This document shows positions 33,722 to 46,800 of a stretch of DNA of 64,000 nt, one piece after another. Numbering within the stretch: the first letter of the stretch is position 1; each line of letters begins with the position of its first letter. A model generated the notes under the pieces. The model ran no database searches. It was not told where the DNA came from and was given only the letters and a program-made list of their open reading frames with translations. The position numbers and the translations under genes were made by a program. Where the stretch lies: positions 9,352,452 through 9,416,451 of the forward strand of contig CM063294.1 of NCBI GenBank assembly GCA_032173965.1, given 5' to 3'. This stretch comes from Sitta carolinensis. Taxonomy: Eukaryota > Chordata > Aves > Passeriformes > Sittidae.

Positions 33722-36700
33722 ATGGCTCCGCCGACCAAGGTGAGACCGGAGGGGGTCGCACCGGGACCGCCCTCCGTGCGCCCGGGACCGGCGGAGCCCC
33801 CGGACCACCCCCGTCGGGGCGATCCAGGGGCTCCGGCGATCCCGGGCGCAGGAGAGTCGGAGGCGGGGGTCTCTTGTGGTGGAGCGTGAGGAGGAAGCGG
33901 GGGGACTCCGGAGGACCTTTCCCGGTGTTTACAGCCACGCACGGATCGGTGCCAAAGCTGTCGGGATGCGGCTGAGCTTGTTCATCCTGCTCTGCCCCCG
34001 GGGAAACTGAGGCACGGGTGGGTGGGGAGGGCGGCGCTCCCCGGGAGGAGCCAGAGCGGCCGTGGGAGGTCCCGTGTACCTGCCCGAAGAGGTGTTTGTG
34101 GATCCGTGGGGTGCGATCCCTCCGTGACTGTGGGAATGGGAGATTTGGGATCCCGCTGAAGCGGCGCATGGAGATGCGGGGTGCCCCCACCATCACCCCT
34201 CTGCTCTTCCCGCAGCGCTCCGACCCGCGCCTGCTCTCCCAGTTCTTCTTTGCCGACGAGAGGGTGACACGGGTGGTGGCCGAGATCAACGGGCTGGATG
34301 CCGAACTGGATCCGCAGCAGTACCTGGTGCTCCTCAACCAGCTCCACCTCAGCCAGGTACGGGGGCAGCCCGGATCCCGGTGTGACTCGGTGCCCCCGGC
34401 GAGCCGCGGGTGACGCCCCTGCCTTCCCCAGGCTCACCTGCTGGCCGTCCTGGAGCGCATCATGGAGGAGTGCATCCCCACGCAGCGGCACAGCCGTGAC
34501 TACCTGGTCAAGTTCCCCGAGGAGCTCTTGGTGGACAACTTGGGGAACCACATGCTGTTTGCTGCCGAGGTGAGCCCGGGGCGATGGACACCCCACCGTG
34601 AGCTGACCCTGGGGTTAGGCATTGCCTAGGGTGCTGGCTGCTGACAGTCCCTGTCCCGGCAGTGTCTCCTGGCTGGGACTTTCCTGGAGATGGAGGAGTC
34701 AGATGGGGCACAGCTGCGGCCCCAGGCCAGGAATCTGCTGTGCAGCCTGGAGCTGGTGCGGACAGTGCTGCGGGAGCAAAGCCTGAGCCAACCCAACTCC
34801 TACCCAGAGCCTGTCCGAGCTGTGCTCATCCAATTCGACCGGCTATTTGCAGAGTTTGAGCTGAGGTAAGGGACAGGGTTAGGGCGCTGGGGTCGTGGTG
34901 GGATGTGCCAGGACTGTAGAGACCTCACAGTCTCCCCATCTCTCCAGCTACGTGTCCTCACTGGTGTCAGTGAAGTCTCCTGATGAGATTTACAGGCAGC
35001 AGGAGATCATTGTACTCTTCTGTGAGACAGTGGAGAGGTGAGTGAGAGGCACAGGGACTCCAGCCCCAAGGATGGGCAGCATCCCTAGGCTCAGATCCGT
35101 TGTAAGGGTGTCTGTGTGTCCCCAGAGCCCTACAGCTGGGCTACCTGACCCAGGAGATGATTGATGGCTATGAACCACTGCTGATGTTCACCATCCCTCG
35201 CCTGGCCATTATCAGGTGGGTGCAGCACCTGGGGAAGGGGGTGTGTTCCCTGCCCTGTACCAGCCCCTTCTCCCCATGGGGAGTTGGGGTCCCAGGCAGC
35301 CCCTGACATGAGTTGGGCTCTGTCCCCTCACAGCGGCCTCCTCATCTACCCCGAGGGTCCCCTCAGCCTGGAACGGAGCCCTGAGGAGATGTCCCGGGTC
35401 TTCAGCCCCTTCTACAACCTCCTGAAGAAGATCAGGTGTGCAGAGGGGGGCAGTGGGTGGGGCTGTGGGGCAGCAGTGGGGCTGTGACACGGTGCTGATG
35501 CCGACCCCTCACCACAGGGACCTGTTGCGGGTGCTGTCAGCAGAGGAGCTCTGCCTGCTGGAGAGGAGCCTGTGCACAGCCGAACAGGAGGATCCCTGCA
35601 GTCCAGATGCCCCCCCAGCTTGGGGGGCAGCTGTGCCCAGTGTGGACCCCCCTGCTCCCTTCAATGTTCTGGAGGTCCCTAATGCCACCCAACCACCCCC
35701 CACCTGCACGACACGACTGGGACCCCCCGGTTCCATGGATGGCCTGGGCACCAACTGTCAGCAGGGGTGTGCAGTGGGCAGGGAGCAGGGCCAAGATGGC
35801 AAATCCCTGCCCACTGGGACAAGGATATCTCATACCATCCCTGGCATAATGGTCACCTCTCCCCAGCACAGCCCCCAGCCCCAGGGGAGCGGCCCAGGGA
35901 TGGGGGCCGATGCCACCCCTGGTGCCCGCTGCTTGGAGCTGCGCTCCCGCTACAGCAGCACCAAGGACATGCTGCACACCCTCTTCGTCTGCATCTCGGG
36001 TGAGTGACCCCCAAGCCAACCTCCCCAGCACCCTGATCCCCCCCGCACACTGACTCCCCCACCCTCCTGGTGCAGGGGTGGCTGATCAGCTGCAGACCAA
36101 CTTTGCCAGTGACATGCGAAGCATCTTGAAAACAGTCTTCAAGATCGTGTGCTCGCAGGCGGAGCCCTCGGAGGAGCAGAGTGACAGCAGTGAGTAATCC
36201 CCAGGGACACCTGGGACTGTTCCTCTCTGCCCTGCCCATCGCCCATCCCTGGTGAGACAAGGCCACAGCCCTAGGGTTGGGAAAAATGTGGCCATGGTGC
36301 CCGCCCAGCTCCAGCTTGGCTGGACCACAACCCTTGTCCCCACAGAAGAGAAAGATGGTGACTCCTGTGTGACCCATGCTCCTTGCGTGGCTGACTGCCC
36401 ACTGTGCTCCAGCCCTGCAGAGGCTGCCAGGCTCCGGAGGGCAGGTAAGGGTCTGCCCAGGTGCCATGGCTCTGGGGCAGGGTGCGAGGCTGATCCTGCC
36501 CCATCCTGCCTTAGGGGGTCTGGCTGTGAGGGGAGCCAGGCTGAGGGGCTTTTACCGATGTGTTTTGCCCAGCAGGTGCCCACCACCTGCCCGAGTGGGT
36601 GCCAGACAGCTCGTGCAGCCAGTGCTCTGCCTGCCGCTCGCCCTTCACCCTGCTCCGCCGCCGGCACCACTGCCGCAGCTGTGGGAAGGTAGGACGGGGC

Positions 36701-36900
36701 TGGGATGGGGCGTGTGGGGCTCCCCGAGGGACCCGGCTCTGCTCAGCCACTCTCTGGTCTCCCGGCAGATCTTCTGTGCCCGCTGCTCACCGAATACCGC
36801 AGTGCTGCCCCACTACGGCCAGACCAAACCCGTACGTGTCTGCACCCACTGCTACACCACACACCTGCCGCCCACATCCCGCTGTGCCCGGAGCCGGTGA
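33722..36900 (+). CDS. LST2/ZFYVE28-type FYVE-domain protein
   Basis: Related to lateral signaling target 2 (ZFYVE28), an endosomal protein that promotes EGFR down-regulation. Twelve exons sum to 573 codons plus stop: 33722-33739, 34216-34356, 34432-34569, 34663-34865, 34948-35037, 35126-35215, 35334-35435, 35518-35999, 36076-36189, 36346-36444, 36576-36688, 36769-36900. The LST2 N-terminal region is clear: [71 protein letters not shown] and [15 protein letters not shown] long Pro-rich, poorly conserved linker fills exon 8. The C-terminus is a FYVE finger: [28 protein letters not shown]. Human ZFYVE28 is longer and lies on 4p16 beside MXD4; here the neighbours are FAM193B and MXD3, so this is probably its paralogue, not ZFYVE28 itself. 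The start was chosen because only MAPPTK reads in frame into exon 2. Confidence 0.85.
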
Positions 36901-37388
36901 GAGCCACTCTGCCAGATCTGCATCGTAGGAGGCTGCACAATGGGGTGTCTGGGGCCGCTCCGGGGCTGCCGGGCAGCACCTCGGCCCCGAGACTCTCCTC
37001 AGAGCTTGGTGGGCATGGCGGCAGGACCCCCCCACATGGTGTTAGGCTTCCCCCCGATGCACAGGGGCAGGACCCCACACACGGTGGCAGCCCATACAGA
37101 GTGATGGTGGGCGCAGGACCGCCTCTCCTGCCTTCTCTGCTTTCAGTGAGCTGCCTGCTGCTGCCGTGTACCTGCCCCCCGGCTGGAAATGTGCTTCGTG
37201 GTGGTTTTTTTTCAGGTGAACTTTGGCTGCTCTTGGGCCCGGGGCAGAGTCTCCCCCCGGGGCCTGGCCTGAGAAGGTGCAATCAGCCCTCACATGACAG
37301 CGGGTGCCCCGGGGCCGCCCGTGCCGTGCCCGGGAGCTGGGGCCCGGCGCTTCCCTTCCCTCCCTATCGCCTCCACCCGATGGATTTT

Positions 37389-37394
37389 AATAAA
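37389..37394 (+). terminator. Polyadenylation signal of the LST2-type gene
   Basis: AATAAA about 490 bp after the stop at 36898-36900, in a GC-rich context just before the MXD3 upstream region. Confidence 0.7.
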
Positions 37395-37589
37395 GAGATA
37401 AACCCGTCTGTCTGGGCCGTGTGGCGCTGGCCGCGGCGGTTCCCGGGGGCGCGGCCGGTCTGGGAACACCCGCGGCCTGGGGCGGGGCGGGAGGGGCCGG
37501 GGCCGGCAGGGCGTGCGCGCTCCCGCCCGGCTCGCGTGGGCGGACACGCGCGCCCCGCGCGTCACCGGGCGCGCACGTGGGCGGGCACG

Positions 37590-37848
37590 GGAGCGGGCGC
37601 ACCTTTCCAGGGGGGCGTGACCAGGTGGGAGTGGCCAAAGGGGGCGTGACAAAGGGTGACAATCGCCTGAACACCGGCGGGGGTGTGGCCCGGTGCGAGG
37701 GGGGCGTGGCCTGTCCCGTCCCCTCCCGCCAATTCAAATTTGAAGCACGCGCTTTCCCGCCTGAATTTGTTTGCCCGCCGAGGTGACGTCAGCGGCGCGG
37801 GGCGCCCCGCAGCCAATGAGCGCGCGGCTCGCGGCCCCCCCTCCCGCC
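37590..37848 (+). promoter_or_regulatory. MXD3: MXD3 promoter with cell-cycle-type motifs
   Basis: The upstream region has GC/KLF-type boxes GGGGGCGTG repeated at about 37610-37710, an E2F-like TTTCCCGCC at 37753-37761, TTTGAA (CHR-like) near 37739-37744, a perfect CRE TGACGTCA at 37784-37791 and CCAAT near 37814-37818. No TATA box. MXD3 is known as an S-phase, E2F-linked member of its family, which fits; binding is inferred. Confidence 0.55.
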
Positions 37849-38784
37849 ATGGAGCCCGCGGCCAGCAGCATCCAGGTGCTGCTCCAGGCGGCCGAGTTCC
37901 TGGAGCACCGCCAGTGCCGGGACCCGCTCGGCACGGCCAAGGCCGAGCACGGCTACGCCGCCCTCTGCCCTGCGCCGCTGCGCCGGGCCGTGGGCAGCGT
38001 CAGGTGAGCGGTGGGCGAGTGGAGCGGGGGGTAGGCGGGTGGACGGCGGCGGCCGTGCTGATCACCGCGTTCTCTTCCGCAGGTCGGTGCACAACGCGCT
38101 GGAGAAGCACAGGTACGGGGGCGTGGGGGGGAGAGCGGCGGGGCAGGGTGTGGTAGAGCCCGTGTCTCGCCGTGGCTGACCCCCGTGTTGTTCCCCCGCT
38201 GCCCGGCCGCAGGAGAGCCCAGCTCCGGTGCTGCCTGGAGCGGCTGAAGCAGCAGGTACCGGTGGGCGCGGGGCCGTCCCGTTCCACCACGCTGAGCCTC
38301 CTGCACCGTGCCCGGCTTCATATCCAGGTGAGGAGGGTGCTGGCTCCGGCATCGCTCGGGAAGTCCTGTGTGGCAACAGGGCCGCCCAGCTCGGGCGCCG
38401 CTCACGGCTCACCGGGTTCCCACAGAGGCTGGAGGAGCAGGAACTGAGGGCACGAAGGGCCAAGGACCGGCTGCGGGACCGGCAGCGGAGCCTGCAGCGG
38501 CGGCTGGAGTTGCTGCTCTTGCCCACTGATGGGGAACGGGCACGGGCCGACAGCCTGGACTCATCCCAGCTCTCAGAGCCCTCCGAGGAAGGTAAGAAAG
38601 GGGAAAGAAAGAACGAGGGTGGGCAGGGAGGAAAAGCAGCCAAGAGCCTGACCAGGCCTTCCTCCGGTGCCCAGAGGATGCCGAGGTAGAGGCGGATGGT
38701 GTGGTGTTCAGCGGGGACCTGCTGCCCAGCTTTGGCACCGGGAGGGACCACAGCTACTCCAGCCCCCACAGCCCCGCATCCTGA
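37849..38784 (+). CDS. MXD3: MXD3 (MAD3) bHLH-zip repressor
   Basis: Max-binding transcription repressor that opposes Myc at E-boxes. Five exons give 191 codons plus stop (human 206): 37849-38003, 38083-38112, 38213-38327, 38426-38591, 38675-38784. The N-terminus [20 protein letters not shown] is the SIN3-interaction helix. The basic region and helix 1 read [20 protein letters not shown], then [20 protein letters not shown] for helix 2, and a leucine zipper from [20 protein letters not shown]. The tail has [16 protein letters not shown] and [11 protein letters not shown]. The basic region has EKHRRAQL, where human MXD3 has EKRRRAQL. Exon 3 reads through a GTACCG that looks like a donor but is not needed. 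The start matches the family start. Confidence 0.94.
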
Positions 38785-39361
38785 TGGTGCCCGCTGCCTT
38801 CCCTGCACTGCCTGCCTGCCTCCTTCCTGCTGGAAACCCGGCCTTGACCAGCCTCATCACAGCTGCCAGGCTAAGGGGCTGCAGGTGGGGGCAAGAGTCC
38901 GGCCTTCCCCTCCCCACAGCTGCGTGGCACTGGCTGTGGCACTGGGGGCCACACTGTGGGCTGGCACTGCACTGTGGCACCCGCTGTGCACCACAAGGCA
39001 CTGGCAGAGGTGCTGGAAGATGGCCCAGCTGTCACCAAGGACACCCTCCTGCCTCCCCCTGGGCACTCTGTGGGCTGCCTGGCGTGGGTTTGGGGCGGTG
39101 CTGCCCACTGCAGACATGACTACAGGAAGACTCTCCTACCCCTGGAGTGCCAGGAAGGGGAAACGAGTGCATTAAGCTCATTCATGCTCCCACAGCCCCC
39201 CCACTCTCGTGTACAGACCCAACTCTTTTCATATAAAGGCACTTGGTAAAACGCTGGCCTGTGTCTTCCCTACAGTGGGCTGGACCCCCAGAGTGAACAG
39301 CAGTGCTGGGCTCTGCTCTAGTCAGACCAGCCTCAGCCAAATCAGAGGGGGGAGTAGATTC

Positions 39362-39367
39362 TTTAAT
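39362..39367 (-). terminator. PRELID1: PRELID1 polyadenylation signal (ATTAAA)
   Basis: ATTAAA on the minus strand about 115 bp past the stop, in an A/T-rich pocket. MXD3 runs into this region from the other side; its own signal is not obvious (TATAAA near 39233 is the best candidate). Confidence 0.55.
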
Positions 39368-39479
39368 GATAATTACATCTCAGAAAGGGTCAAACAGCAG
39401 CTGATTGTCAGACTTATACAGTTACTTTAAAAATATAAAATCTAAGGAGTCTCCTATCTGTCCTGGTGCAGCTGGCCCC

Positions 39480-41042
39480 TCACACGTACTGCTTCTTCTT
39501 GGTGGCTGCCTTGCTCGCCAGGTCCTTGGCTTTCTCCGTAGCAGCCAGAGCTGTTTCCTTGGCTTTCTCAGTCGCTTCCTTGGCCGTCTCCACCAGTGTT
39601 TTGGATGGAGCTTCTCCTACAACATGGAAGCTATTAACCCCACAGGAGTGCCGGCTAGACCGGCCCTGCCACCGAGGCACTTCCCCACACAGGGAGGAAG
39701 AGGAGCCCAGTGTTCCTGACTCCAGCACGTCAGGGCACGTCGCACAGGGGAACCACAGGCACGTGACTGTTGCCATGATCCATCCCCTCCTGCCTGCACT
39801 CCACCCTTGCCTGGCCCTGCAATCACTGCTGGCCTGCTCCACTCGGGAAGGGCAGGCTGTGCCAAGACACAGGGCAAAGGCAAGGGGTGAGGATTTCACA
39901 GTCAGATTAGTTCAAGCCACAACCTGCCCGTGGACTGGCGTGTTCCCAGTGTGACCTCTAACTCCAAGAGACCCGTCCCGGTCAGCCCCAGCCTGCCCTT
40001 GGTGCCCACCTTGCATTCTTGCTAGCACGTATTCAAATCCCTTAGTGCTCTTGGTCACGTTGCTTTTGAACCTGGCCAGACCAAACTCCTGCAAGACAAA
40101 AGCCAGTGAACGTGTGAGCCCTGTTACACACACAGCCCCTGGGGCTTTGTCCCAGCGACTTTGACAGTGATGGTTCTGGGTGCCTCAATGCTCATGAGGA
40201 TGGGGGGAACTAAGGGAAGGAAAGGGTGTTAAACAACACAAGGAAGGGTAGAGCAGGGGCGAGCAGCAGCTTTACTACTCGAGCTCACCTGGATGGCCCG
40301 CGAGACGCCAAACAGGCTGGAAGATACCCAGGCTTCCCGCTTGACCTCGGTCCAGTTGCTGTTCTCGGGGTTCACCCGGTACTCGCAGCGCTCCTCCACC
40401 ACCTGCACGAAGCACAGCCCGGCCGTGGGCACTGCTGGGTCCCCTCCAGCCCCGCACCCCCGCCCAGCAGCAGCACCTACCATGAGACGAGCGTGGTTGA
40501 TGTTCCAGGTGAATGTGGTCATGGTTCGGTTCTTGGGGTCCACGATAGAGTCCTCAAGGATGTAGACGGAGTGGGCGACATTGGCAGGGAAGAAGCGCTC
40601 TGCCCAGCGCGGCATCCGGTTGGTCTTGGTCAGGAGCCGCCGAGAGAGCAGCTTGTGGTCCGGCGTCACCTCCCGGTGCACGATGTCTTCGGTCAGGACA
40701 TGTTTGCTGAAACGGGGAAGGAAACATCAAACCCTGCTCCTCTCCCGCGGGGCTGGGAATCATCAGGAAATGAAGGATCAAGGCAGTGAGGAACCCCCTG
40801 CCCGATGGGCACTGGTGGTGCGGGACACCCATCCCCGACGGCGGGAGCCCGCGGGACCCCCGAAGAACGGGCTGGGCTGCGCTCGGGGGGCGGCACCGAT
40901 CCCGGGTGGGAGCGGGATGGCGGGAGGGGGCGGGGAGGGCCCCGGCGCACCTGTAGGGGTTGGGGTAGCGCTGCCAGAAGGCGGCGAACACCTGGTCCCA
41001 GGGCCCCTTGAGGACGCCCAGGCTGGCGCAGTATTTCCCCAT
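39480..41042 (-). CDS. PRELID1: PRELID1 mitochondrial phosphatidic-acid carrier
   Basis: PRELI/MSF1-domain protein that, with TRIAP1, moves phosphatidic acid across the mitochondrial intermembrane space for cardiolipin synthesis. Five exons give 215 codons plus stop (human 219): 40951-41042, 40481-40706, 40289-40402, 40010-40088, 39480-39616. Start [20 protein letters not shown]; then [58 protein letters not shown] and [11 protein letters not shown]. The C-terminus carries the vertebrate LEA-like lysine/alanine repeat ([19 protein letters not shown]) and ends KKKQYV. It converges with MXD3 and diverges from RAB24, as in mammals. Confidence 0.96.
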
Positions 41043-41229
41043 GGGGCCGCCGCTCAGGCCCGCGCCTGCTGGGCGGCCGCCATGCGGCCCGCGCGCCCCG
41101 CCCCGCCGCGCGCTTCCGGCCCGCACTGCGCACTTCCGGCACGCCCAGCCCGTTTCCGGTCCCGCCCCGCCCGCTTCCGGCCCCGCCCCGCCCGGCGCGG
41201 CCCCGCCCCGCGGTGGCGGCGGCGCGAGG
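41043..41229. promoter_or_regulatory. Divergent promoter shared by PRELID1 and RAB24
   Basis: Only 187 bp separate the two start codons. The sequence is CpG-dense with several CTTCCGG/CCGGAAG ETS-type sites (41112-41180) and GC boxes, and no TATA box: the usual form of a bidirectional housekeeping promoter. Confidence 0.75.
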
Positions 41230-43462
<2,233 letters not shown>

Positions 43463-43785
43463 GCTCCAGTGCCAAAAGGGAATCGCTGCCGCCGGACGGG
43501 TGGCTGGCATGCGCCGGACTCCTCCAGTTTTGTATCTGCTGTGTTTTAGCTGCTCGGGGCTGTCGGCAGCACAGCCTACGGACTGCTCTCCCGGCACACA
43601 GAGCGGCACAGGGCTGCCGTGCAGTGCTGGGAATCGTGGACTGTCACCCTGGGGACCCCCTCCCTGCCACCTGTGGTGTTTGTGGGAGCTGTGGTGGCCC
43701 AGCGGTGGCCAGTAACTTATTCTCTCAGAGATGCTCGATTCTTTGCAGATTTATTTAAGCGTCTTCTCTCGAGGTGTACAATGTA

Positions 43786-43791
43786 AATAAA
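43786..43791 (+). terminator. RAB24: RAB24 polyadenylation signal
   Basis: AATAAA about 325 bp after the RAB24 stop at 43460-43462. The NSD1 3' UTR approaches from the opposite strand within about 100 bp. Confidence 0.8.
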
Positions 43792-43879
43792 ACGCGTTGT
43801 GGTTTCATCCGTACTCCTGCGCGTGAGGCTGTCGGAGCTCTCCCTTCCCTGCCTCCCCCCACTCAGCAAGACAAACCAC

Positions 43880-46800
43880 AAGAGGACATCGAGAGTAAAG
43901 TTAAACTTTACTTTACAGTAATTTTTCTTCTATATACAAAGAATTACAGTACATGTTCTGGGAGCACCTGGGCAGGGCAACCCTCTTTTCATTATAAGTT
44001 TCACATACACAGCCAACAGTCTAAGGGGAGCAAAATGAAAGTAATCAATGGTCCAAGACTCTCCCTCTCCCTCTTCTAAAAATAATATACATGCTGGAAA
44101 GATGTAGTTTTCTCTCACCTGCTCTGGCATTCCTTCTTACAACTGACAGACGACTCCTGGCCAGGGCTGAGCACTCCCCTGTCCCCCCTGCAAGTGCTCC
44201 GGCGCTGGCCTCTGCCTTGGCTGGCATCCTTGATTCCTGATGTGTTTCCCTCTGCCTGAGCCTGCAGAACAGGACCCTGTGGGGGACCCTCATTTGCTGC
44301 CACCCTGTGGGCATCAGGCCTCAGAGGGGAAGGAAGGCAGCATGGGGCTGGCTGCTCACACCAAGGTTTCTCCCACGAGCAAACCTCTCGCTCACGCCTC
44401 CAGCATAACTTAACACTGCTGCCACGAGTGCCCCCATGTCCTCGGGCAGTGAGGAAGGGGCAGTGGGCAGCCACCCTCGCCAGGGCCCTCAGCTAGGTGG
44501 CAGCCAGGACCCCAGCTAAGAGCACACAGTGCAGGAGGGTGGCAGGGGACATTAGAAGCGAGGCACGGTGCCCAACACGGTCAGTGTCTCGGCGGTGAGC
44601 AGGCTGGTGGGGCAGTGAGCTCTGCACCAGGGGTACGCAGGGCTGGGAGTGCCACTGCTGAAAGGCTTCCATGGCCCCTCGCAGGGAGAGCCACTCCCTG
44701 CCTGCTCCCGCTGCTGCCAACACATTCACCTCCCACCCACGCTGGCCGGGGCCACCCTCAGCTCCAGCCCTGCTCCACCTTGAGCCTCCCGGTGCTTGCT
44801 GCTTTTTTCCTTTTAACAAGTTCCCAGTGTCTAAAAAAATACACAAAACCCAGTTCCTTGAAGTCAACAATTCGGAAACATCAGAAAAAGAAACAAAAAC
44901 TGAAACCAGCTCAGTACCAAACAGACACGAAGAACATGCAGTAGCGGATGCCTGCTTGCTTCACGTGGCTCCACGGGCTCCCCACGGGGCTCAGTGGCAC
45001 ACTGGTTTGGGTCTCAAAACCACCATAAACTGAAGGAACCGAGTCACTCCTTGTCCTGTTTCAGTCACAGGTGCTGAAGCCCTGCCCCAGCTCCAGGGGT
45101 ATGGGATCAGCTGGCCAAGAAGCCCCAGCCCTCGGGCCAGGAGCAGTGAGTCCAGCCCTACTGTGCTAAGCTGCCAACGGTTTACAATAGCACCACAATA
45201 GCCCAAGGGCTTTGCCAAGGGCAAACTTGATTAAAACTTTACCTTGAAATAGGCCATAGCAACACCCATTTCTCAGATTTCCCTAGGAGGTAGATTCAGT
45301 GCTGTAGGGACTGTCCATCACTGCTGCTCCTCCAGCCCAAGCTCACACAATCTGTCCTGTCCCCACCCCCCGGCACTAAACTTTGCTTACATCACTTTTG
45401 TAGGAACCGGAGCAGGAATCTTGCATTCTTCCATCTCCTGCTAAGCAAGGGCACTGCCACCCCACAGACTCCTGCTGAAGCCAGGCATGTGACAGAGCAG
45501 TCCCCAAGCTCCAGTGTCCCAGGCCCTGGGAGCCCCAAGCACCCATCAGCCCAGCTGTGCTGCTGCAAGAGGAGCAGCCTCGGCTGCAAATGCTGCCACC
45601 AGCGTTATCACTATCACAGGAGAGTGGGTAATTAGCACGGGCAAAGCCTGGGAGATCAAACAAAGCATCCCCCCATACTTTCAGAGTAGCTGCACGATTT
45701 GCCACTTTGCTTTAACACTCACTGGCTAGCAAAGGCCAAAAGCCTCATCAGTAATTTAGGGCAAAGCACATTACAAGCAGGTTACAATTATGGTTATTCC
45801 AAACATCAAGCAAAATCAGAAGGCTGAAATTAAAAATAAACAGAAGGTGTTGAAGGTCTGAGGTTCCTCAAACTCCCCCTACCCTGTAACAACACGGGCT
45901 GTGGTGCCCAGATAGGGCACGCCCACAGCATGCTCAGGGCCAACACACCGCCAAGAGCATCAAGGTTAGGGCTGCTTTCTCTTTCTTCTTTTTTTTCTTC
46001 TGTGAAACTAAGCTGAAGCTTTTATAGCAAATGCACTGCTGTCACCTTAGTTCTTTATTGTTCTTTACATTCAACCATCTCTCTTATCTCCCAAATTTTA
46101 ACACCAGCCACACCTTCAGAGCCTCTGCCTGCAGGGGTTTAACCCTGAATTAACTCGTACTCCCACGGTACCACCCACATGCTTTGTGTATCGAAGTGAC
46201 TCCGGTTCCTGTGGAACATTTTTTGTTAAATAGGAAAAGTTTAACTGGAGAACAGCAATAAAACAAGCTACCATGAGCTAATTTGCATCTGGAGACGTGC
46301 AGTAGGTGAGGTGATGATTCCTTACAGCAGTAGCTCTTGTGCTAGATTCACCAGAGCCCTGGCTGCCAGGGGGCACTGGGGAAGATGGGACAAACCATGC
46401 AGAACAGTGGCCTGTGCCTGCTCCCCTCCTGCCCACACATCCCATAGGTCCCGTGGAGGCTCCTGCTCTGCAACCCTCATCCCGATGGGGGCACAAGGCC
46501 CTGACCAGGCTGTTACCCTTCAGCAGAGCTCCTCTGTTACCAAAGAGCACCTGGGACTCTCCTGCCCTCAGTGGAAATCCAGCACTAAAATGGGTTCTGA
46601 GATGGGGTGGAGACCACGGCCACTGACCCCACTGCTCTGAGCAGGGGCAGCAGTTATCCCGGCAGCAGAAATGGTGACCACCAAAGTGTTCAAATAGGAG
46701 CAGAGCCTGCATCCCCTTCAGAAATGGGAAGAGGAAACCATTCCTACCAGGAGTGAGTTTGGAAAATTCCTGTGAACCATCGTGGGACACCAGGGAAGGG

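Noticed and set aside
38256..38261. GTACCG as a donor inside MXD3 exon 3
   Set aside because: The frame continues through it into the conserved helix 2 [14 protein letters not shown], so no intron is needed.
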